This document shows, in pieces, positions 5,862 to 13,485 of a DNA stretch of 14,755 nt. The notes beneath the pieces were generated by a model. The model saw nothing but the letters and a program-made list of their open reading frames with translations, had not been told where the DNA came from and did no database searches. Position 1 is the first letter of the stretch; every line of letters begins with the position of its first letter. Source of the DNA: PVC group bacterium (GTDB taxonomy: Bacteria > Verrucomicrobiota > Kiritimatiellia > SS1-B-03-39 > PXDE01). The translations under genes and the position numbers were made by a program. Where the stretch lies: assembly GCA_003566475.1 (NCBI GenBank), contig PXDE01000305.1, forward strand, positions 1-14,755, in the 5' to 3' direction.

Positions 5862-7379
5862 ATGGCGCCCCCCATGCCCCATTCCCCCTCCACGATCTAT
5901 GAGACCTTCCCAGCCGTCGCCCTCCGTCGGGATCCGGACTCCCGCTATCCCGACACGGCCCCGTTTCACCCGTCGGAAGCCTACCCGGAGTGGCCGGATG
6001 CCGCGGTTGGCCAGGAGCCCAACCCGGTCTATGCCCTCGTCCGCGACGTGCTGGCCGACCTCGGCCTCGACCGCGACCGCTTCGGCACCCCGGACTGGAA
6101 CCCGTTCGGCGAGTTCATCCGCCCGGGCATGCGGGTGGTGATCAAGCCCAACCTGGTGCTGGACCGCCATCCCAGGGGGGGGGATGTCGCCGGTCTGGTC
6201 ACCCATGGCTCTGTGCTGCGGCCGGTGCTCGACTACGCGGCGAAGGCGCTGGCCGGGGAGGGGAGGATCCTGATCGCGGATGCGCCGATCCAGACCACGG
6301 AGTTCGAGGGCGCGCTCCGGGCCTCCCGGATCGGCGAGGTGGCGGCCTGGGCGGCGGAGGCGCTGGAGGTGCCGGTGGCCGTGGCCGACTTCCGGCAGGT
6401 GGTGGCGGAGCGCGAGCCGGCGGGGCATATCGTGGGCTGGCGGGAGCAGCCGGGCGACCCGGCGGGGTACCAGGAGTTCGATCTGGGGGCGGACAGCCTG
6501 CTGGCCGGTCTGGCCGACGATGCGGGACGGTTCCGGGTGTCCAACTATCAGGCCCGCGACACCTTGCAGTACCACAACCGGCGGTCGCATCGCTATGTGA
6601 TGGCCCGGTCGGTCCTGGAGGCGGACGTGGTGCTCAACCTCCCCAAGCTCAAGACCCACTGCAAGGCCGGGGTCACGCTCTCGCTGAAGAACGTCGTGGG
6701 CACGGTCGGGCGCAAGCAGTGCCTGGCCCATCATCGCAAGGGCGGGAGCGCCCGGGGCGGCGACGAGTATCCGGGGCGCAGCGGCCTGAAGGCGCTGAGC
6801 GAGGTCCTGGAGCGGCGGATCGACGGGCGTCCGGCGGGCGCGGCGCGGACCGGGCTGAGCCTGGCCTACCGGGTGGTGGAGCGGCTCATTCGGATGGCCG
6901 GTCAGGACCCGGTGCGCGACGGGGGCTGGCACGGCAACGACACGGTGTGGCGGATGGTCCTGGACCTGGACCGGCTGGTGCTCCATGGCCGTTCCGACGG
7001 ATCGCTGGCCGACACGCCGCAGCGGACGGTGTTCTCCCTGATCGACGGCATCGTGGCCGGCGAGGGCGAAGGGCCGCTGGAAGCGGACCCCACGCCGGTC
7101 GGCGCGGTGGCCGCCGGGTTCGCGCAGGTCCCTCTCGACCGGGCGGTCACCGCGTGGATGGGATTCGACCCGGACCGGATTCCCCTGATGGCGCGAGCGG
7201 GGGAGGCGGCCCGGTTCCGCCTGCCCGACCCCGCCGAGGCCCGGGTGGTCTCCGATGGTCAGAGCGTGGTCTCCGTGGCGCAGTGGAGCCGGAGCGGCGA
7301 TTCCCTGGGCTTCCGCCCCGCCTGGGGATGGCGGGGGCATTGCGAGCGGGGCGGGGCGGGAGGGATGCGGGATTCGTGA
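5862..7379 (+). CDS. DUF362 domain-containing protein
   Basis: A 505-residue protein recognised by two DUF362 hallmarks: RVVIKPNLV (91-99) near the N-terminus and NLPKLKTHCKAGVTLSLKN (259-277), followed by VGTVGRKQ. A later segment FSLIDGIVAGEGEGP also fits the family. No signal peptide, membrane segment or ferredoxin-type cysteine cluster is seen, although some DUF362 proteins carry one. The function of the family is not established. Here it sits one gene after a CapK-like ligase in a polysaccharide locus, so a role in glycan modification is a guess from context. Two starts are possible (5862, or M5 at 5874); neither has a Shine-Dalgarno sequence. The last residues (GGMRDS) and the TGA stop are read from the heptamer array at 7362-7462, so the native C-terminus has probably been altered. 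Confidence 0.83.
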   Translation: MAPPMPHSPSTIYETFPAVALRRDPDSRYPDTAPFHPSEAYPEWPDAAVGQEPNPVYALVRDVLADLGLDRDRFGTPDWNPFGEFIRPGMRVVIKPNLVLDRHPRGGDVAGLVTHGSVLRPVLDYAAKALAGEGRILIADAPIQTTEFEGALRASRIGEVAAWAAEALEVPVAVADFRQVVAEREPAGHIVGWREQPGDPAGYQEFDLGADSLLAGLADDAGRFRVSNYQARDTLQYHNRRSHRYVMARSVLEADVVLNLPKLKTHCKAGVTLSLKNVVGTVGRKQCLAHHRKGGSARGGDEYPGRSGLKALSEVLERRIDGRPAGAARTGLSLAYRVVERLIRMAGQDPVRDGGWHGNDTVWRMVLDLDRLVLHGRSDGSLADTPQRTVFSLIDGIVAGEGEGPLEADPTPVGAVAAGFAQVPLDRAVTAWMGFDPDRIPLMARAGEAARFRLPDPAEARVVSDGQSVVSVAQWSRSGDSLGFRPAWGWRGHCERGGAGGMRDS

Positions 7380-7462
7380 TTCGTGATGCGGGATCCGACT
7401 TCGCTCGGAAGCTTCGTCGGACAAGTTGTGGGATGTGGGATCTGAAATCTCTAATCTGAGAT
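7362..7462. repeat. Heptamer array between convergent genes, with copy B of the 32-nt repeat
   Basis: Phased heptamers GGGATGC, GGGATTC, GTGATTC, GTGATGC and GGGATCC (7362-7396) lead into the 32-nt repeat (7395-7426). GTGGGAT twice (7428-7441) and CTGAAAT, CTCTAAT, CTGAGAT (7442-7462) follow. The DUF362 stop codon (7377-7379) is in the first part. The remaining 38 bases to the stop of the minus-strand glycosyltransferase show no U-tract terminator, though the CCGAC/GTCGG stem might end transcription. Confidence 0.85.
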
Positions 7463-7500
7463 GGGTGCGTTTGCCAGGGGCGCCGGACGGTCCTGTCCCG

Positions 7501-8712
7501 TTAGGGGCGGGGAGAGCGGCCGGTCGGCAAGGTTTCCCGAAGGATCTCGGCCAGATGCCGGGCCAGGGCGTCCCAGTCGTGGGTGTCGATGAGCGCGTTC
7601 CGGGCCCCTTCCGCCATGGCGGCCCGGCGGGGCGGGTCGCGCCACAGCGTGATTGCCGCCGAGGCCAGCGCCTCGGGCTCCTCGGCCAGGTGGACCTGAT
7701 CCGGATGTTCCAGCGGCAGGCCCTCGGCCCCGATCGGCGTCGAGACCATGGGAACCCCGAGCGCCGCGTACTCCAGGAGCTTGAGCCGCGTTCCCGAGCC
7801 CTGACGCAGGGGCGCCACCGCGAGATCGGCCATGGCCACGGCGTCGAGCAGGTCGGACCGGGGCAGGGCGGGACGCCTGAGCACGCCGTCCGCGTCGGCA
7901 TGCGGATGCCCGGGGCCCAGCAGCAGCAGCCGGGCCTCCGGCAGCGCCTTCCGGACGCGGGGAAACACCTCGCCGGTGAGGATGGCCTCGGCCTCCTCGT
8001 TGGGCCGGTAATGCAGGGTGCCATGGAACACCAGCACCGGCACGTCCGGACCGATCCCCCAGGCGTCCCGGGTGGCCCGGCGGCGGGCCCGCGCGGCCGC
8101 GCAGTCGGCGAAGGACACCCCGTTGCCCACCACGGAGACGGGGCAGGTCACGCCGGCCTCCCGGAACCGATCGGCGTCCGGGTCGCTGGTGGCGATAACC
8201 CGCGCGCAGGCGCTGGCCCACGTCACCTCCGCCTTCCGCAGCCCTTCCGCCTCGGCCGGCCCCACCACGCCTTCGGCGGGCAGGCGGATGAACTCGACGT
8301 TGTGGGCGTCGTAGACCACGGGAACCCCCGGTCCCGCCGCCGCCACCGCGTGGGGCAGGAACATGAGGTGCTCGGCCTGGATCAGCGCGGGCCGGACGCG
8401 GCGGATAGCCGCCCGCACCATCCAGGCCAGCAGGCGGTCCTGGTCGAAGGCCAGCCCGTGGGCGAGGGTGCGGGCCCGTGCGGGGGACAGGCGGGACCAG
8501 GCGGCGAGCTGGGCGCGGCGGAGCGGCCAGCCCGGCCAGCTCCGATAGGCGGTCGGGGCATCTCGGCCCGGGAGGCCGGTCGTCACCGCATCCCATCCGT
8601 GGCGGGACAGCCCCTCCGCCAGCTCCCGGATCCGGACCGAGGAGCCCTCCTCGGCCGGATAGAGGCGGTGCCGGGACAGCACCAGGGCCCGGGGCGGGGC
8701 GGTCGGGCTCAC
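7501..8712 (-). CDS. Glycosyltransferase family 4, distal gene of minus-strand pair
   Basis: A 403-residue GT-B enzyme. Visible features are the N-terminal RALVLSRHRL strand (8-17), YDAHNVEF (134-141), VVGNGVS (194-200), VFHGTLHYRPNEEA (228-241) and the donor-site segment GTRLKLLEYAALGVPMVST (307-325, with E314). The frame is open far upstream to 9750, but that part is antisense or out-of-frame to the neighbouring gene. The GTG at 8712 is chosen because it overlaps the upstream stop as GTGA and stands just before the first beta strand. It is paralogous to its partner: both have PLRxGxG, then a KxLE core, then EGLPL. The pair is one transcription unit pointing away from the deacetylase operon. 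Sugar specificity is unknown. Confidence 0.87.
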   Translation of the reverse strand: MSPTAPPRALVLSRHRLYPAEEGSSVRIRELAEGLSRHGWDAVTTGLPGRDAPTAYRSWPGWPLRRAQLAAWSRLSPARARTLAHGLAFDQDRLLAWMVRAAIRRVRPALIQAEHLMFLPHAVAAAGPGVPVVYDAHNVEFIRLPAEGVVGPAEAEGLRKAEVTWASACARVIATSDPDADRFREAGVTCPVSVVGNGVSFADCAAARARRRATRDAWGIGPDVPVLVFHGTLHYRPNEEAEAILTGEVFPRVRKALPEARLLLLGPGHPHADADGVLRRPALPRSDLLDAVAMADLAVAPLRQGSGTRLKLLEYAALGVPMVSTPIGAEGLPLEHPDQVHLAEEPEALASAAITLWRDPPRRAAMAEGARNALIDTHDWDALARHLAEILRETLPTGRSPRP

Positions 8713-9917
8713 GCCCGGCTGACCGCGTCGTGGAGCAGGTGGTCGACCTCCGCCGCCGCCCGGTCCCACGAGTAGTGCCGCTCCACGCAGGCCCGTCCGC
8801 TGGCCCCCAGGCGCCGCCGGTGCTCGGGGCTGCCCAGCAGGGCCAGCACCTGGCCGGCCATGGTCTCCGCGTCCGGGGCCAGGACATAATCCTCCCCGGC
8901 CCGGGCCAGGGGCAGCCCCTCCACGCTGAGCGGACTCGCCACCACCGGCCGGCCCATGGCCATGGCCTCGAGCACCTTGTTCTTGATGCCCGTGCCCGAG
9001 CGGAGCGGGCTGACATACACCCAGGCCCGCTCGAACCAGGGGCGCAGGTCCTCGACGAAGCCGGTGACCACGATCCGCTCGTCGCGGCGGGCCAGCTCGT
9101 GCAGCTCGTCGGTGGGATAGGCCCCGGCGATGATGAACCGGGCCTCGGGGTGGACGCGGACGATGCCCGGCCACACGTCCCGGGCGAAGTGCAGGGCGGC
9201 CCGGTAGTTGGGCGGGTAGCGCATCATGCCCGTGAACAGGATCTCCGGAGTCTCCGCCGGGTCGGTGCCGGTGGCCCCGGGCCGGAAGTAAGTGGTGTCG
9301 ACGCCGTTGGGGATAATGGTGATCTCGCGGTGCCCAATCCGCTCCCGCACATGGTGGCCGTCCGCCTCCGACACCAGCACCACCCGGTGGAACTTGGGAT
9401 AGACCCTCCGCTCGTAGCGCCGGTACTTCCGGGTCTCCCACTGGTGGCTGGCCCGGTTCAGCCTCCGCGCCCGCTCGGGCGGTTCGCGCTCGAGGAACAG
9501 GGAGATGGAGTCGTTGGCGTTGAGGATGCGTGGGAACGGAAGCCAGCGGGCGTAGGCGGCCATGTGGATCTGGTCGACGTAGACCACGTCGTAGGCCCCG
9601 GCGGCCAGCGTCCGCACCAGCTCGCGCATGGCCGGGACGTCGTACTGCACCATGGTGGCGGGCCGGAAGGACAGGCGCTTGCGCAGCCACCCATGCCAGC
9701 TCGGCGGAGGGTAGAAGTTGACCTCCACCCGGTGCTCGGCCCCGCACCATCGGGCCATCTCCTGGGTGGCCGCCTCCGGAACCGGCGACTCGTGGAAGCA
9801 GGCCAGGTCAATCCGGTGGCCCCGCCGCTGGAGGGCCTTAATCAGGTTGTAGGTCCGGATGGTGGTTCCATCCGCAGGCGGGAACGGGTAGCCGGTGGTG
9901 AGGACAAGGATACGCAT
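8709..9917 (-). CDS. Glycosyltransferase family 4, TIGR03087-like
   Basis: A 402-residue GT-B glycosyltransferase beginning MRILVLTTGYPFPPADGTTI, the classic first strand and loop, with IRTYNLIKAL after it. Other motifs are NANDSISLF (133-141), IPNGVDTTYF (202-211), ILFTGMMRYPPN (226-237) and GIKNKVLEAMAMGRPVVAS (310-328, with E317). This pattern resembles sugar transferases tied to EpsH/PEP-CTERM exopolysaccharide systems (TIGR03087), although no EpsH is in the window. The longer frame to 10058 would add 47 residues unlike the family and run into the divergent deacetylase, so 9917 is preferred; M at 9944 is an alternative. Only pyrimidine-rich sequence precedes the ATG. Its stop overlaps the next GT4 gene by four bases. 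Confidence 0.88.
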   Translation of the reverse strand: MRILVLTTGYPFPPADGTTIRTYNLIKALQRRGHRIDLACFHESPVPEAATQEMARWCGAEHRVEVNFYPPPSWHGWLRKRLSFRPATMVQYDVPAMRELVRTLAAGAYDVVYVDQIHMAAYARWLPFPRILNANDSISLFLEREPPERARRLNRASHQWETRKYRRYERRVYPKFHRVVLVSEADGHHVRERIGHREITIIPNGVDTTYFRPGATGTDPAETPEILFTGMMRYPPNYRAALHFARDVWPGIVRVHPEARFIIAGAYPTDELHELARRDERIVVTGFVEDLRPWFERAWVYVSPLRSGTGIKNKVLEAMAMGRPVVASPLSVEGLPLARAGEDYVLAPDAETMAGQVLALLGSPEHRRRLGASGRACVERHYSWDRAAAEVDHLLHDAVSRA

Positions 9918-9972
9918 GGGGGGGAGGAGCAGGCTTGCCGACATAGGGTGGCACAAGCATGCTTCTCCGACA
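9918..9972. promoter_or_regulatory. Short divergent intergenic region
   Basis: These 55 bp separate the minus-strand glycosyltransferase pair from the plus-strand deacetylase operon, so promoters for both must lie here or inside the genes. A 10-bp palindrome AAGCATGCTT occupies 9955-9964. I see no convincing -35/-10 pair. This is the only inter-operon gap after 7500 and it contains no heptamers. Confidence 0.35.
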
Positions 9973-10941
9973 ATGGCATTCCCGACTGAATTCGCTCTGG
10001 CCACCGCCCGCCGCGCCGGCGTCCTGTCCGGTATCGGCCGCCTGTCCGCCGGCGCCACCCGGATTCTGGCCTACCATGGGGTCATCGAGGGCCCGTGCGA
10101 GGGGGTCAACTACGACGCCTTCCATGTGCCGCTCGACCGGTTCGAGGCCCAGATGCGCCATCTGGCCCGCTCCTGCCATGTCCTGCCCCTCGAGGAGATT
10201 CCGGGGAGAGGGCGGCCCGGCGGACGGCCCCGGGTGGCCCTGACCTTCGACGACGGGTACGCCAACAACCATGCCCTGGCCGCGCCGATCCTCGACCGTC
10301 TGGGGTTCCCCGCCACCTTTTTCATCACTACCGGATTTCTGGACGGGAGCTGCCGTCCCTGGTGGTTCGCCCTGCGCCGCCATCTGCTCGCGCATCCGGA
10401 GGTCGGGTTCCCGCCCGGCGCCCCGCCTCCCCAGGACCGCTCGCCGTCCGGGCGGCTGGCCGCCTGGGAACGGGCCCTCCGCCGGACCACCGAGACCCAC
10501 CGCGTGTACCTGATGGACCGCATGGGGGTGACTCCCGAGCCGCCCGACGACCATGACCGGTTCATGGCCTGGGACGACGTGCGGGCTCTCGCCCGGGCCG
10601 GCCACGAGATCGGCGCCCACACCGTCGCCCACCCTTCGCTCAGCCGCGAGGACGCCGACCGGCGCCGGCGCGAGCTCGCCGAGCCCCGGGACCGGATCCG
10701 GCGGGAGACGGGCGGCGACGCGACCGCGCTCGCCTATCCCTACGGCTCCGCCGCCCATGTGTCCGACATGGTCCGTCGCGACGCCGAGGCCGCCGGCTAC
10801 ACGCTCGCCGTCACCACCGTCGAAGGTCTGGTCGGGCGGGGGGCGGACCCCCTGTCTCTGCCCCGGCTCAACGTCACCGGCCGCCACCACGGGGCCCGGT
10901 TCGAGGCTCTGGTGTCCGGGGCCCGCCTGCTCCGGCGCTGA
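9973..10941 (+). CDS. Polysaccharide deacetylase (NodB/CE4)
   Basis: A 322-residue carbohydrate esterase family 4 protein. Family members remove N-acetyl or O-acetyl groups from glycans with a divalent metal. The NodB motifs are present in order: RILAYHGV (30-37), TFDDGY (91-96) with the catalytic and metal Asp pair, HTVAH (216-220) with the metal His pair, and AYPYG (254-258). A large insert between motifs 1 and 2 (WWFALRRHLL and what follows) matches the subgroup found in exopolysaccharide loci. No signal peptide is clear, so it may act on lipid-linked intermediates in the cytoplasm or be anchored through partners. The ATG at 9973 is preferred to 9895, since the longer form overlaps the divergent gene and adds non-conserved residues. 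Only three bases separate its stop from the MBOAT start, implying one operon. Confidence 0.88.
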   Translation: MAFPTEFALATARRAGVLSGIGRLSAGATRILAYHGVIEGPCEGVNYDAFHVPLDRFEAQMRHLARSCHVLPLEEIPGRGRPGGRPRVALTFDDGYANNHALAAPILDRLGFPATFFITTGFLDGSCRPWWFALRRHLLAHPEVGFPPGAPPPQDRSPSGRLAAWERALRRTTETHRVYLMDRMGVTPEPPDDHDRFMAWDDVRALARAGHEIGAHTVAHPSLSREDADRRRRELAEPRDRIRRETGGDATALAYPYGSAAHVSDMVRRDAEAAGYTLAVTTVEGLVGRGADPLSLPRLNVTGRHHGARFEALVSGARLLRR

Positions 10942-10944
10942 CCC

Positions 10945-12339
10945 ATGCTCTTCAACAGCTACGAGTTCCTGTTCCTGTTCCTGCCCATCTTCGGGCTGGG
11001 CTACCTGCTCCTCCGCCGGTCGTCCGCCCTGCCCCTGTGGCTGGTGGCGGCGAGCTACCTCTTCTACGGATGGTGGGACTGGCGGTTCTGCGGGCTCCTC
11101 GCCGCGTCCACCGCGGTCGACTTCCTCACCGGCCGCGAGGCGGGCCGTCCCGGCGCCTCGCCCCGCCGGCGCCGGACCGCCGTCGTGATCTCCTGCGTCT
11201 CCAACCTGGGGCTGCTCGGGTTCTTCAAGTACTTCGACCTGGCCGCCGCCACCGTCAACCGCGTGGCCGCCTGGACCGGGGCCGACCACCCTCTGCTGCC
11301 CCTGCTCGGGATCACCCTCCCCGTGGGCATCTCCTTCTACACCTTCCAGAGCATGAGCTACACCATCGACATCTACCTCGGGGCGGCCCGCCCGGCCCGG
11401 CGCTTCCGGGACTTCGCCGCCTATGTGGCCCTGTTCCCCCAGCTCGTGGCCGGGCCCATCGTGCGCTACCGCGAGCTGGCCGACCAGCTCCACACCCGCA
11501 CCCACTCCTGGGCCAAGGCCGCGCTGGGCATGAACTTCCTCGTGCTGGGTCTGGCCAAGAAGGTGGTGCTGGCCGACGCCGCCGCCACCCTGGTGCCCCT
11601 CGCCTTCGGCCCGGACGCGAGCGGCGCCCTCGCCGCCTGGACCGGGCTGGTCGCCTACAGCGTGCAGATCTATTTCGACTTCAGCGGCTACTCCGACATG
11701 GCGGTCGGCCTCGGGCTCCTGATCGGGTTCCAGTTCCCCCAGAACTTCGACTCCCCCTATCGGGCCGTCTCCATCACCGATTTCTGGCGCCGCTGGCACA
11801 TGTCGCTCTCGGCCTGGCTGCGCGACTACCTCTACATCCCCCTCGGCGGCAACCGCAAGGGGCCGGGCCGCACCTACGTCAACCTGTTCCTCACCATGCT
11901 GCTGGGCGGCCTCTGGCACGGGGCCCAATGGACGTTCGTGGTCTGGGGGGGCATCCACGGCCTGCTGCTCGCCGCCGAGCGGAGGATGGGCCGGCGCGGG
12001 CTGCTCGCCGCCGCCCCGAAGCCCGTGCAGATCGCGGCCACCTTCCTCCTGGTGACCCTGGCCTGGGTGCCCTTCCGGGCCGACTCCATGAGCCACGCCC
12101 TCGCCATCTTCGCCTCGCTGTTCGGCGCCGATGGATGGGGCGCGCTCCCGGCGGGCCCGTGGTTCGCCGTTCCCCTCCTCGCCCTCGCCCTCGGCCTGAC
12201 CTGGGCCTGCCCCAACACCTGGCGCATCCGCTGGACCTTCCCCTGGTGGTACGCCCTCCTCCTCGCCGCCCTCTTCGGCTTCTGCGTCCTCGTCATCCTC
12301 GTCAACACCAGCTCCCCCTTCCTCTACTTCCAGTTCTGA
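10945..12339 (+). CDS. AlgI-like MBOAT O-acyltransferase
   Basis: A 464-residue polytopic membrane protein, the usual length for AlgI-type enzymes, with about ten or more hydrophobic segments. In alginate and cellulose acetylation systems such proteins move acyl groups from a cytoplasmic donor to periplasmic SGNH partners. Hallmarks are MLFNSYEFLFLFLPI at the start, LPVGISFYTFQSMSY (125-139), FPQLVAGPIVRY (164-175), FDFSGYSDMA (244-253), DFWRRWHMSLS (279-289), YLYIPLGGNRKG (295-306) and GGLWHGAQW (321-329) with the catalytic His H325. The C-terminus SPFLYFQF is also family-typical. It follows the deacetylase by three bases and precedes two SGNH genes, the canonical AlgI plus AlgJ/AlgX arrangement. 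The acyl group is probably acetyl but cannot be read from the sequence. Confidence 0.93.
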   Translation: MLFNSYEFLFLFLPIFGLGYLLLRRSSALPLWLVAASYLFYGWWDWRFCGLLAASTAVDFLTGREAGRPGASPRRRRTAVVISCVSNLGLLGFFKYFDLAAATVNRVAAWTGADHPLLPLLGITLPVGISFYTFQSMSYTIDIYLGAARPARRFRDFAAYVALFPQLVAGPIVRYRELADQLHTRTHSWAKAALGMNFLVLGLAKKVVLADAAATLVPLAFGPDASGALAAWTGLVAYSVQIYFDFSGYSDMAVGLGLLIGFQFPQNFDSPYRAVSITDFWRRWHMSLSAWLRDYLYIPLGGNRKGPGRTYVNLFLTMLLGGLWHGAQWTFVVWGGIHGLLLAAERRMGRRGLLAAAPKPVQIAATFLLVTLAWVPFRADSMSHALAIFASLFGADGWGALPAGPWFAVPLLALALGLTWACPNTWRIRWTFPWWYALLLAALFGFCVLVILVNTSSPFLYFQF

Positions 12340-12354
12340 CCTTCCAACGAACCC

Positions 12355-12389
12355 AATCCCCAATCCCCAATCCCGCGCCCGCAGGGCGC
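12355..12389. repeat. C-rich heptamers and GC hairpin (copy 4) inside operon
   Basis: AATCCCC, AATCCCC and AATCCCG (12355-12375) run into a hairpin GCGCCC (12375-12380), GCA loop, GGGCGC (12384-12389), seven bases before the ATG at 12397. The preceding GAACCC matches the sequence before the array at 2560. It is the only array within this otherwise compact operon, between the MBOAT and the first SGNH gene. Confidence 0.75.
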
Positions 12390-12396
12390 CCCCCCC

Positions 12397-13485
12397 ATGC
12401 CCCCCTCCCAGCCCATCGTCCTCGTCACCTGCCTCGGCCTGGTCTGGGCCGGTCTGGGCATCACCGACTGGGCCTACCGCTTCGCCCGCTTCCGCTGGCA
12501 CGAAACCCTGGTCCCGGCCTGGGACCGCGGCGAGGGCGGCCTTCGCGACGTCACGGTCGAGCTTCCGCTCCGCCGGGGCGGGGATCTCTCCCGTCTGCTC
12601 GGTCCGGCCGGAGACCCGTTCGCCGAGGACCGGCCGCCCGGGTCCTTGCACTGGGACGCCCGGGGCAATCTGAACCGTCCCCGGCCCGAGGCGAGGTCGC
12701 CGGCGGTCGTGGTCGCGGGGGACAGCTTCATGCGGTACGGCGTCAGTCACGACCACACCCTGGCCGCCGCCCTCGAGGATCGGCTCGGGGTGCCGGTGCG
12801 GAACGTGGCCCGGGCCGGCGAAGGGCCGCTGGCCTCCGCCTATCGGTTCCTGCGCAGCCCGGACGCCGCCCCCGCCCTGCTGGTCTTCGGGTTTGTCGAG
12901 CGTCAGATCCCGGACGGGTTCCGGGCCGGTCCCCGGATCGGGGGCCATGCCCTCGCCCCGGCCGCCCTGGGGGCGGTTCTTCCCGAGACCTCGGTGTGGA
13001 CCTGGTTCGGCCGGGCCCAGTGGGCCCGGGTCGGGCGTCGGCTCGACCCGTCCTCCGACGCCGAGGCGATCGAGGGCCGCCCCGGGTTCCCGGAGGGGCC
13101 CATGCTGTTCCTCGCCCAGACCGTGCGTGCCCTCGAGCCGTCCGTGGACCCGCGTGACCTCGACCTCGTGGCGCGGCAGATCGCCCGGCTCGCCGAAGCC
13201 TGCGCGCGGCGCGACATCCGGATGCTCGTCCTGCTGATTCCCGACAAGGCCCGGGTCTATCCGCACCAGGTGCTCGCCGAGGGCGCGGCCCTGGCGCCGT
13301 CGGCGCTGGACGGGCTGGAAATCCGCCTCCGGGAGCGGAAGGTGGAGACCATGAACCTGCTCCCCGCGTTCCAGGCCCTGGCGGAGCAGGGCGAGCGGCT
13401 CTACTGGCGCGACGACACCCACTGGAACGACCGCGGCATCGCCCACGCCGCCGACCGCATCCAATCGCTCCTCGTCTCCCCATGA
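12397..13485 (+). CDS. AlgX/AlgJ-related SGNH-like acyltransferase 1
   Basis: A 362-residue protein with one N-terminal hydrophobic segment (about residues 6-23), suggesting a signal anchor and a periplasmic catalytic domain. The nucleophile motif is VVVAGDSFMRYG (104-115, with S110). The Asp/His end of the triad is LYWRDDTHWN (335-344, with D339 or D340 and H342). Between them are SVW (about 215) and LLIPDKARVYP, typical of the alginate O-acetyltransferase-related family. By analogy it transfers acyl groups delivered by the adjacent MBOAT to the glycan. Motif order is Ser first and Asp/His last, the classic SGNH order. It overlaps the next gene, its paralogue, by ATGA. An array and hairpin rather than a ribosome binding site precede the ATG. 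Confidence 0.83.
   Translation: MPPSQPIVLVTCLGLVWAGLGITDWAYRFARFRWHETLVPAWDRGEGGLRDVTVELPLRRGGDLSRLLGPAGDPFAEDRPPGSLHWDARGNLNRPRPEARSPAVVVAGDSFMRYGVSHDHTLAAALEDRLGVPVRNVARAGEGPLASAYRFLRSPDAAPALLVFGFVERQIPDGFRAGPRIGGHALAPAALGAVLPETSVWTWFGRAQWARVGRRLDPSSDAEAIEGRPGFPEGPMLFLAQTVRALEPSVDPRDLDLVARQIARLAEACARRDIRMLVLLIPDKARVYPHQVLAEGAALAPSALDGLEIRLRERKVETMNLLPAFQALAEQGERLYWRDDTHWNDRGIAHAADRIQSLLVSP

Noticed and set aside
5838..8024. A 728-codon minus-strand open frame across the DUF362 gene
   Set aside because: It crosses repeats and is antisense to a recognisable gene; it has no family features.
11037..13157. A 706-codon open frame on the plus strand
   Set aside because: It is an Arg/Pro/Gly-rich shifted-frame shadow of the MBOAT and SGNH genes.
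9838..13464. A 1208-codon open frame on the minus strand
   Set aside because: It is antisense to the deacetylase, MBOAT and SGNH genes, all with clear family motifs. Its product is low-complexity Gly/Pro/Glu/Gln-rich with no domain; such frames are common in very GC-rich DNA.
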